Source: Linnemannia schmuckeri (taxonomy: Eukaryota; Mortierellomycota; Mortierellomycetes; Mortierellales; Mortierellaceae). Taken from it: a stretch of DNA of 64,000 nucleotides. Below, in pieces: positions 10,901 through 18,836 of this stretch; positions within the stretch are counted from its first letter, which is position 1; every line of letters starts with the position of its first letter. The DNA is taken from contig JANATG010000016.1 of NCBI GenBank assembly GCA_029449235.1, forward strand, positions 186,001 through 250,000. Direction: 5' to 3'. The position numbers and the translations under genes were made by a program. The notes under the pieces are model-generated. The model was not told the DNA's origin, made no database searches, and worked only from the letters and a program-made list of their open reading frames with translations.

Positions 10901-13180
10901 TTTGGAAAACGCGGCGACGACAGCCTCTTGGAAGAGATCCGTTGCGACACTCTGGTATCGATCGATAGGCTGGGGTTGGAAGCGAGAGCGATAGTCTTGT
11001 CCTAGGTACTGGGTACGGCAGCTGATGACCATCTTGACGTTCCATTGTCCTGAGCGGTTGAACTGATTTGTGGTATGGATGTTGACTTTGAGCTGACTTT
11101 CATCATATCCATCACAGATGATAATAAACTGTCGATGAAGCTTCATCTCCCGAATCTGATCCTCTGAAAAGTTGTAATACTGGAGCTGCTTCTCGATGAG
11201 ATCCTGGGCTGGATTGTCGATGGTGGGGAGACTGATATGGAGAGGGATAGGTCCGTGCTTCTTGTAGGCCTTCCACAGGGCCTGCTCTAGTTCAAGGTTG
11301 AATGTCGACTTGCCCGAACCAGAATCTCCCAGTACTAGGAACACCTGTCGCTCACTAGCCAAGAACTCTAAAACCTTCTCCATAAGCGGAAACAGCTTGT
11401 CCCCGGACGCCTGCAAGCTAGGTTTCGCCTGAGGATGGATGTAAACGCCTCTTCTGTGATCTTCAAGGCGTTGAAGCCTCAGTCTGTGCAGATCGAAGTC
11501 GACATCGGGCATGGCCAGGACTCGGGCGAGCGTTGGAGACGATGCAGGCAGTGGAAGGCGGTTCCTGAGTGGGTAAGGGAGACGGGTGGTGGTATTCTGG
11601 TCCTGGTTGATTACCTTGAGCAAGGCAATACCATCGTCGCTGACAGCTTGGTGAGTAGAGGTGCAGAGCTGGCGGATGATGTTCAGCATCCAGGTTTTGA
11701 CGCTCTCATCTTGGCCCCACAGTGGATCGTTCTTGTACAGCTCTCCAAGAAAATCAACGGCTTGCAGGCGGACGTTGGTATCCCAGATGTTATCAGTGGC
11801 AATCTCACCCAACAGGTGACAGATACCCCACTGGAATAAGGGATCACGACGACAGGGTGCCTCATAGATGAGCGTGTTGAGATCCTTGAGTTGGCCGGCT
11901 TGAACAAAGGCGTAAGCAGCACGTACAGCGGTGTACCACGGACGCTTCTGACCAGACCCTAAACCCTCTTTCATGCTCTCGAGCACGCTTCGACCACTCT
12001 CCATCAGCGAGCAAGCGCCATTGTAGACGGTACCAGCAACTTCAACGACAGCTCCGAGGGACTCCTGCAGCTTGTCAAGTCCCTTGAGGACTACTCCCAG
12101 ATCCAGCTTAAACACGGCCGAGACCTTGACCAGACCATCCACAACTCCCGTAGAATGTCGAAGGACTGCCTGCAGCGGCGACTCGTTGTTGGGGACGTAT
12201 TGCAGTGCTTGAAACGCATAGCATGCCTGATACATCAAGTAGGGATCTGAGCTTGCCTTCAAGCCTGATAGCACCCCAGACAGAGGTTCGTGCTCCTCGA
12301 CTCGATCCAAGTCCTTGACCTTGTGCTCCGCCATGACATCGAGCAGCCTTGAGACAGCCAACGTGAGATGGAAAGGATACACTGACGACTGCTGGTGGGT
12401 GTCCTGTAGACGTATTCTGAGGACGCGGAGAATCTTTACCAGGTCATCAGGGAGCAGAGCCTCGGAGGGAGCAGACTGAACCAATTGCACTAGACCTTGC
12501 AGCAAATCGACATCCAAGAGCACAGCCTGGTCGAATGCCGTGATGGTGCACGACAGCAATCTGCGAAAATGCTCGTTGTCGAGCACTGGCCCAATGAGGA
12601 CCATCTCAGCGATCTCGGTTGAGTCCTTGGAGGCATCCTTGACAAATTCGTCCACCATGCGAGCACCAAGCCCGCGGATGCGTTCCTGTTCAACGGGGTC
12701 TTGCTTCATAGCATCGAGCCAGGCAAGTTCGGCAGGAGTGCCAGACCACAGGACCTGCGAGGAATTCTCTTCCTGGTTGATAAGATCGCTGCCCTCGGGG
12801 AGAACGCCGATGCACAAGGCAAGTTGGGGAGTGGTGTCAATACGGGATCCGATCTCGGGCAGAGAAACGAGGCCGACAGGCGGGCTCATGTTCTCCGGGA
12901 AGATGTTCAAGCGAGGCGTGGTCGGCAGAACTGACGGGTGGGCATTGGAGGCAGGACTCTTGACCTTGGTGGTGGAGACAGAATGGTCAATGTCGACACT
13001 GTACTCGGTGCTGACAGTCGAGGGGTGATGAAAAGTCGTCTTGGTATTCTGGGACTTCTTGACCTTGGATTCTGAGTTGGGGGACCGAAAAAGATTGAAG
13101 ATATTGTTCTGCTTGCGTACAGGCTTGGAGGAGGCAGATTCGTTGTCGTGATGTGAGGTTGGATGTGATTCCTTTGACAT
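7916..13180 (-). CDS. NACHT-type STAND protein with pentapeptide and WD40 repeats
   Basis: The single coding exon gives about 1,754 aa from ATG 13180. An ATG at 13276 is in frame but lies inside an apparent 5'UTR intron (13291-13191, GTAAGT...TTTTAG), so I chose the inner start. Residues 1-150 are low complexity. Residues ~170-580 are helical (armadillo-like). A NACHT NTPase follows with a P-loop LGDSGSGKST near 617 and a Walker B-type FIIICDGYDES near 685; a later segment LHRSLLEYFYSR is typical of fungal NACHT proteins. Pentapeptide repeats (GADL, QADL) span ~1033-1093. Then come about 14 WD40 repeats, enough for two seven-bladed propellers. STAND proteins act as ATP-dependent switches in non-self recognition and programmed cell death in fungi; the propeller would be the sensor. 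The effector role of the N-terminus is unknown. Confidence 0.93.
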   Translation of the reverse strand: MSKESHPTSHHDNESASSKPVRKQNNIFNLFRSPNSESKVKKSQNTKTTFHHPSTVSTEYSVDIDHSVSTTKVKSPASNAHPSVLPTTPRLNIFPENMSPPVGLVSLPEIGSRIDTTPQLALCIGVLPEGSDLINQEENSSQVLWSGTPAELAWLDAMKQDPVEQERIRGLGARMVDEFVKDASKDSTEIAEMVLIGPVLDNEHFRRLLSCTITAFDQAVLLDVDLLQGLVQLVQSAPSEALLPDDLVKILRVLRIRLQDTHQQSSVYPFHLTLAVSRLLDVMAEHKVKDLDRVEEHEPLSGVLSGLKASSDPYLMYQACYAFQALQYVPNNESPLQAVLRHSTGVVDGLVKVSAVFKLDLGVVLKGLDKLQESLGAVVEVAGTVYNGACSLMESGRSVLESMKEGLGSGQKRPWYTAVRAAYAFVQAGQLKDLNTLIYEAPCRRDPLFQWGICHLLGEIATDNIWDTNVRLQAVDFLGELYKNDPLWGQDESVKTWMLNIIRQLCTSTHQAVSDDGIALLKVINQDQNTTTRLPYPLRNRLPLPASSPTLARVLAMPDVDFDLHRLRLQRLEDHRRGVYIHPQAKPSLQASGDKLFPLMEKVLEFLASERQVFLVLGDSGSGKSTFNLELEQALWKAYKKHGPIPLHISLPTIDNPAQDLIEKQLQYYNFSEDQIREMKLHRQFIIICDGYDESQLKVNIHTTNQFNRSGQWNVKMVISCRTQYLGQDYRSRFQPQPIDRYQSVATDLFQEAVVAAFSKAQIHQYVEEYVKGLPAVDPLQDRPSWTVDEYMDKLTGIPNLMELVSNPFLLTLALDALPSVVESKKDLSAIKITRVQLYDSFVERWLEVNRKRLEASPLSNDERTELDMLIEDNFLYHGVHYQRNLATSIFLKQAGNPIIKYTHIRDKNTWKAEFFCPTGQAKLLRESSTVMRSSSFFRFLHRSLLEYFYSRTIYDPLDHNADDDGLYERGPGPDLMTCLSRMNIVKELSILQFLAERVDQNPSFRQQLRDAIEQSKTDSSATTAAANAITILNRADVTFHGADLCGIRIPGADLSCGQFDSAQLQGADLTDVSLSGIWLRQADLSRAKLEGVQFGELPYLKVEGCVKACAYSPDGRMFGVTLWADGVGIRIYDASTWQRIHLATATERVGSLTFSPDSQRIVSGAESGVVRLWDCTSGEELLVMKGHTRFVRSLAYSPCGQRIASAGDDKMVRLWDSETGLCVFALEGHTDQVFSVRFSPDGRQLVSGSRDGTIRFWDSETGDPRVMSPLLGMIFSLACSPDGRWIASGHDDGNVRLWDMVSGSPGPVLQGHTARVMGIAFSPNGQLIATSSWDRRVMLWDASTGDTISVFDGHSDYLWDVAFSPNGRTIASASDDRTLRLWEVNSSRSSIETRDQIGDAVKVAYSPDGLSVLSIGHQRIIRQRDATTGASGLVLFEIPNPESIYALAFSADGNRIAFSSKDGSVRLWDRRTGAARPALEGHSSAVRLLACSTCGRWIASSDDDGIVRLSDLHDTERQYVLVETGGGYSKRINVLKFSPTGHQLVVCSDDGKVWLFDPQTRVLLTSKKMMEKSILASGYSPNGQQLALGTRTSIAFWDLQSDEPSFEVKVPVTSMVCFGDSVNIAYSPCGQFLASTSADYVVHLWRRQSVEGENETWSCVYALRVFHKFISSLSWNPVVPMEFITASDDRSVRVWRVSSDDGAVAVKMLWGTNLRRLCTAGVVLEGVTGLSPTHQRLISQRRAFDQGPSSMDD

Positions 13181-13190
13181 GGCGAGTGCA

Positions 13191-13291
13191 CTAAAATTAA
13201 ACAAAGTAGCAGCAGCGACAATAAACATTAGTCCGTGCTGCATCGATTCACAGAGGGCAAAAAGCGTAATGTCCATGTTGGCTTTACTTAC
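13191..13291 (-). other. Probable 5'UTR intron of the NACHT gene
   Basis: Minus-strand donor AAG/GTAAGTAAAG and acceptor TTTAATTTTAG lie 101 bp apart, and the acceptor is only 10 bases before the chosen ATG. The in-frame ATG at 13276 falls inside it. Confidence 0.6.
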
Positions 13292-15479
13292 CTTAGAGGA
13301 AATTAAAGTTATTTGTTGGGGTGTTGGAGATTGGACAAGCTTGTAGACAGTGGGACAGAGAGAGTCGAAAATAGTGATTGAGGGTAGGGGTAGGGTCTAT
13401 CGCATAAAGAATCAAGGCGCGATGTGGCAGTGTAAAATAGGCGGTGCAAGGCTCATCCGCGGAGTTGAGAAACAAACAACTTAAATTGGAAAAAATCACA
13501 GAACTGATATTGTTTCTTGCTTGGTCTGCCTGGCTGAAGGTCGATGCTTTCTTGGACAGAGATCTATATGCATGCAGAGCGTTGGTCAACAAAAGTCGAG
13601 TAAAGGGAGTCATGACCAAACACTGGCGAGTGATCACAGATGGCCTCACCTGAGTGGCTGTGAAAGGGCTATTTTTTGGTTACTATTGCTTTACTCTTGG
13701 TCCGTTCTGGGCAGATGCGTGGGAGACTAGAAACGAAGTTACCCATATTACCATTGGGTGGAGGGAGTTAGCGTGCGCTAAATAGAATATGAAAAGTCTC
13801 TTCTTGTATGCAAGCACATTGTCAGATACTATTAAAGCAAACCTCGTGCCTGGTCAGAACGCTTTGTTTTTGCTTTTTTTTTTTTTGTTGAGTGTTGGTT
13901 GGATTGGAGTATGACAAGGAGAGTAGAAGGCAATTGCCTTTAGATGGACAGGGTAACTACTGGTTGAAAGGCGAAGAGCGGAGGTTATGATGTGTTTAGC
14001 AGCGATAAGCGTGGCATGTAAGCCGAGATATTGGACATGGGTGTTTTTACTTCTCTAAGCTTGGACTGTTTGGTACTTGTTAGGTGCAAAGCAAACAAGC
14101 GAGAGCGATCGATTGAGCGTGGAGCAGGAAAACTGAGAAAGAGAAAGTTGGATGGTGGAGGGATGTTGGAATGAACAGCGGGTGCTTTTGTAGGTAAAGT
14201 GCAATGAAGGAAACGGAGACTGATGGTGAAGACGAATGAATGAGGCGGATGCACTGGCGGAAGAAGCAAGGTGGGTGTTGCAAGGAGGAAAAATAAAGAG
14301 AGAGAGAAGGAACGAAAGAAAGAAAGAAAGAAAGAAAAAAAGAAAGAAAGAAAGGAAAGATATCGGAGACAGAGATGCCCCATTTTATTCTTGTAAGTTT
14401 TCGCCTGTACTTGTATTTATGTTTGTTTCTTTTCCTTCACCTTGGCGGGCAACGCCATCACGCACATTGCCCTCAAGCTTGTATACCTTGCCATATTTTC
14501 TTCTCCCGCCATAGATCGATTAGCTACTCCCTCTTTCATTCTTGTGTAGGGCGAAAATGCTCTCAGCAGGTAACGTTAACACGTAAGCAAAGAAGCAAAG
14601 GAGATAAGCGTTGGAGAGGGAGACACTCACGCAGAAATCATACAAGTGCGCACGTAGAATAGTCGTTAACAGAGGATGAACAGACATAAAACGCGAAATA
14701 AAAGGGGTACGCATCGAGGCAATCCATAGCTGATTAACAACATACGGTCACCGCCTGTCAATGCGGTATGTCTTAGTTAAGAACCACTCAAGAGCTGCAC
14801 ATCCTCTCAATCGAGTCTCGATGCCAATCTATCAACGGTTGTTCGGAAGGAGAAAAAAGAAACACAGAACTTCTTCGCCTGATAATCTATTCTTTGGTCG
14901 TCTTGAATTCAGGTTTGCACACACGCTTGCGTTCTTTTTACGATATGTCATCCTTGAGGGATGCTTTCTGTTGACGTTTTCCTGTTGGCATTTTCCTGTT
15001 CCTCAAAGACGAGACAACTATGGCCTTCATGGTTATGTCCACTATTTTAAGTGATGTTCACAGTCCTGGCTTGGAAGGCTTTGCCGAAAAGCCAAAAGCG
15101 TCAACTTTATTTGAGATAACCAGTCCGCCATTCTATTACATCTACTACATTAAAATCAAAAGTTAAACTGTTAGCTGACTTTCCGTGACTTACTTCTCTT
15201 TAATTGTAAACAAAGACAACCTCAATGGGCATCTTCCCCTTCTTGAACAATACTCAGGTATGCAAAGCTGACAAAGAAGCAAATGACAATGGAGGTTTCT
15301 ACATGTTTGAGACTTCGTAAGTTTACATTTTCCCTCTGCAAAAAAAAAAAAAAGGAAAACGAAGCCAATAATCACACACTCCGCATTTTAATTGATTTGT
15401 GAGCGCGTGCCTTTGGGCTTATTTTTGATTTTCTCTCCCCCCTTTTCTGCAACAGTTGAAAGGGAGGGTGAAGAGGGAG
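13292..15479. other. Intergenic ~2.2 kb, no gene supported
   Basis: Upstream region of the NACHT gene followed by non-coding DNA up to the inverted LTR-like repeat. It contains a (GAAA)n microsatellite and an A13 tract near 15342. No frame has recognisable protein similarity. Confidence 0.5.
14314..14357 (+). repeat. (GAAA)n microsatellite
   Basis: About ten GAAA/GAAAA units in a row within a purine-rich stretch. Confidence 0.9.
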
Positions 15480-15745
15480 TGTCAGAGTTTCACTCTGATG
15501 ACTGGCACATGACCAACGCCACCAACTTCTAGATTCTTCTAGCGCCACCAAATGACCAAGTAGCGCTTGCTGACTAATCAAGTCCTAGAATTATCCAGAG
15601 ACAACCTGGTCTCCAAGTAACAACATAAATAGTCACCACGTCCGTAGTCTAGTTGAGGAGTCTTAGCCTTAATATTAGTCTTGTTCATAACAACTCACTT
15701 TATTAAAGACTCAATCCCCACAAACAAGTCCACAACCTTATTACA
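15480..15745 (+). repeat. LTR-like repeat, left arm of inverted pair
   Basis: A 266-bp sequence with TG...CA ends (TGTCAGAG ... TTATTACA). It is identical, apart from one base, to the reverse complement of 15849-16114. It holds a TATA-like ATAAATAG near the middle and a short terminal hairpin (TCAGAG/CTCTGA). No target-site duplication is visible at its borders. Confidence 0.8.
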
Positions 15746-15848
15746 CCTTGCTGGAAGAACTGCTGCTGCCATTGCTAGTGTCTTCCCAATGAATGACGAG
15801 AGAGTTCGAACCGTTAGGGTGCCTTTGCGAAGTATCTTTGTCGCTTCC
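15746..15848 (-). mobile_element. DIRS-type RT/RNase H linker fragment between inverted LTRs
   Basis: Minus-strand translation gives an open piece including GTLTVRTLSSFIGKTLAM and AAAVLPAR. This resembles the segment just after the reverse transcriptase in DIRS-type (tyrosine recombinase) retroelements. It belongs downstream of the RT fragment at 16115-16720, but the intervening part is missing and LTR-like sequence sits at both ends. Confidence 0.65.
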
Positions 15849-16114
15849 TGTAACAAGGTTGTGGACTTGTTTGTGGGGATTGAGTCTTTAATAAAGTGAG
15901 TTGTTATGAACAAGACTAATATTAAGGCTAAGACTCCTCAACTAGACTACGGACGTGGTGACTATTTATGTTGTTACTTGGAGACCAGGTTGTCTCTGGA
16001 TAATTCTAGGACTTGATTAGTCAGCAAGCGCTACTTGGTCATTTGGTGGCGCTAGAAGAATCTAGAAGTTGGTGGCGTTGGTCATGTGCCAGTCATCAGA
16101 GTGAAACTCTGACA
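15849..16114 (-). repeat. LTR-like repeat, right arm of inverted pair
   Basis: Reverse-complement copy of 15480-15745 with 265 of 266 bases identical. It abuts the RT frame directly after the catalytic YLDD motif. Confidence 0.8.
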
Positions 16115-16720
16115 GTCGTCCAGGTAGGCTGATATCCGTATCCCTCGTCGACGGGCCCAACGCAGAACTGGCTTCAGGGTCTTCGTAAATACGAAGGGGG
16201 CTAAGGAGAGACTAAATGGTAGAACGCGGAACTGGTACTGTTTCCCCTTCCAGTGGAACTGTAGGTACTTGCGCAAAGAGGAATGGATTAGAATGTGAAG
16301 AAAAGCGTCCTGTAGATCGATGCTCGTCATATAGTCGCCTTTGTTGATCAGGTTGCAGACAACTTTCACTGTCTCCATCTTGAAGTGTTGGTGTGGTACG
16401 AACTGGTTGAGAGGGCGGAGGTTGAGGCATGGACGAAGGTCACCAGTTCGTTTTGGTACTGTAAAGAGTCGGCTGGTGAATCCATCTTCTGTAGCCTTCT
16501 CGATGGCGCGTTTTTTCAAAAGGTCGAGGATCTCTTTCTCTATTGTTTCCGTTTCCTTTGTAGATCGTGTTTGATGTTTGGTTGGATGGGGACTGCATGG
16601 AGGTAGAGTGTCAAATGGGATTTTGAATCCATGCTCGATAGTTTGGCGAACCCAGTTTTCGTCCGTTAGACGTCGCCAAGCCTCCTAAAAGAGCTGTAGT
16701 CGACCTCCTACTGCCGGCTT
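16115..16720 (-). mobile_element. DIRS-type reverse transcriptase, truncated
   Basis: Minus-strand frame with RT hallmarks in order: RLFTVPKRTGDLRPCLNL, KMETVKVV, SIDLQDAFLHILIH, a LPFSLSLAP block and FTKTLKPVLRWARRRGIR, ending at the catalytic YLDD. An in-frame TAG at 16687-16685 lies after GGRLQLF. The frame stops matching RT exactly where the LTR-like arm begins at 16114. RNase H (apart from the 103-bp scrap at 15746-15848), methyltransferase and tyrosine recombinase are absent. The element is therefore dead. Confidence 0.85.
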
Positions 16721-16755
16721 CCGTGTCCTCGACCCCGTCCCCTCGTGGTCGAGGA

Positions 16756-17726
16756 CTATTGAAAATGATTGTCACTGTTGCCAGAGTTGTTGTTGTTGTT
16801 GCTACTGGTGGTAGTGTCAGAGTTTGGAGATTGTGATGTAATAATGTTGATGTTATTCTTTTTTCCAGAATTTTCGATAGGGATGTCAAAATAGTTGCTT
16901 CTGTTCTGTTGACCGTTGCGATTGCCCATGTGATTGAATTCTCCACGGCCACGACCACGTCCGATTTGGCCTGAAGCTTTTTGAAGGGAGTGGGTGAACT
17001 TTTCCTGGTCGATGAATTGTTGGTGGGTGATGAGTGGCGTTTTGTCGTTAGGGTCCGCAGGGGGAATGATTTTTTTGTCTTGATACAGAGCAATCTTGCG
17101 CAAGTGGGTGATTTCGGTGGCGATAAAGACAAGATTATACCGAAGGATGTCGAACGTCTCGATGATTTTGATAAGGACAGGATCCTTAATGTCCATGGGG
17201 TTGGATGCGAGGATTGCATGTACTGTTGCGTCGATTGGTCGAGTGAGGGGGGCGAGACGTACTTGAAGTGTTGCCAAGTCCTGGTCACGCTTGAAGACGT
17301 TTTTGTGTATATTAACGTCCTTGGAGCTGGTAAGAGGGGGGCTGCATAGTCAAGGTGCTGGAGTTGATGAAACTGCTTAACGTCGGCATAGTCTTCCAGT
17401 TCGCGTATCTTGGGAAAGTTGAAGAATTCGTTGCGCTGCTTGAGACTGGTAAGCCATTCTTCCAGTCGGTCGTGAGACTCCAAGGTTTGGACCGCGGGTT
17501 TCGTTGACAGATGGGGGTCTGAGTCGGTGTCAGTGGAAGAGGAAGAAGAGGAGAGGGTTGATGCAAGAGTTTGGCGGTCTGCAGGCGAAAGAGTGCCGAG
17601 CATGCGGATGAATTGGGCGAAGTTGTCGCTCGAAAACTGCTGGTGAGTGAGGTTGTCACTCGAAGACTGGTGAATGGGGTTGCCATTCTCTGTAGGGAGT
17701 TGATGAGAGGGATTGTCATTGATCAT
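16756..17726 (-). pseudogene. DIRS-type gag-like ORF1, frameshifted
   Basis: Starts at ATG 17726 with a Ser/Thr/Gln-rich N-terminus and reads RLEEWLTSLKQRNEFFNFPK before losing frame at a C6 run (17336-17341). The natural continuation is in another frame (RDQDLATLQVRLAPL..., TRPIDATVHAILASN), going through a Gly/Arg box (GRGRGRG) and an Asn-rich tail to a stop at 16756. The adjoining RT frame lies immediately downstream in a third frame, as in DIRS elements. One frameshift at a homopolymer could also be a sequencing error, but the missing 3' half argues for a relic. Confidence 0.7.
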
Positions 17727-18836
17727 TTGCTTTGCTCGAATGGATGTTTTCCTGAGTGCGAGAAGAAGAAAGATAGTATGCAGAGATCGAGCAGGTTCAT
17801 TTTTTTATAGTTCTCTCTTAGTTTAGTTTCTCGAGTGCAACCAATGAAGATTGATTACACAGACATGGCTAGTCTGCCTGAGATGGATAATGCAACAACA
17901 ACGACATTCAACCGATAACGTCTAGAGAAGTGTTCACTTTCCGATCCTATAAGAGTTTTTGAACCCGCATCAAGAGAATACTCGTAACTCCGCACGCTGA
18001 CGCGCAATAAAGACCTCTATGACTTGGTGTCTCATGCTGCACGACCATATCCCTACTTTTTTGATACCTTGCTTTAACAAAAACACGTGGGAGCGCTTCA
18101 TCGCCAGACGCGGGGACGCTTCGCAGTCATGAAGGACCTGACCTCAGAGTGGTACAGGTGCATAAACAAGATCGGTACGGATGCATGCACACGCTCTCTC
18201 TCACCCAGCTCCTTCCGTCAAAGACGCTAGAAACGTCTCGTATTGCCCTTAAAGAAGCACACCCTGACCTATTTTGCCACTGCTGTGCATGCTTCTTTCC
18301 CATTACCTCAGTTTTCCGTCAGCTGTACCGTTGTGGAACATTTCTTATTTACCATTACCTGAGCTACTTTCCTGTCATCCGCTCCCTCATGAAAACCATG
18401 CGGGAACGTAAGCATGGAGCGGCGAGGCCCATGGTAAACCTATCACTGCCAATTTGATATCTTGGGGGATGCGAGTTGTCTTTCAACAAACCGCGGAGAC
18501 AAGCCATTGGCAGTACCAAGCGTTAGAACACAACTCCAAAGGAACGTGTTTAGCGAATAAACAATCTTTTCTATGGTAAACTTATCCAATAGCAATTCTA
18601 TCTATGCTCACTTTCCTCCATTTAAGTAAAGTTCGTCCTTACAAACCAGTATGGAAAACTATGGTTCATATTTTGATCTTAAAATCCTTGCCATCTTTCG
18701 CACCATTAATATTGACAGTTAAGTTCTTCCACATAAAATATATCTTCCGCATAAAATATATTTTGAAAGACCATTCAAACATAAGAAGCGGCGGGCGCTG
18801 GGCTTCTTACTACCCAATCTATATAGAGCGCGTTCC
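17727..18836. other. Intergenic ~1.1 kb, no gene supported
   Basis: 5' side of the DIRS relic and 3' flank of the F-box gene. A 102-codon plus-strand frame (18149-18457) has no recognisable domain and is not called. Confidence 0.5.

Noticed and set aside
13181..13276. Upstream in-frame ATG giving 32 extra residues on the NACHT protein
   Set aside because: The stretch lies inside a well-formed GTAAGT...TTTTAG intron and encodes a hydrophobic peptide unrelated to the low-complexity start that follows.
15681..15913. Two overlapping 72-codon frames on opposite strands with the same N-terminus
   Set aside because: They are produced by the inverted LTR-like arms, not by two genes.
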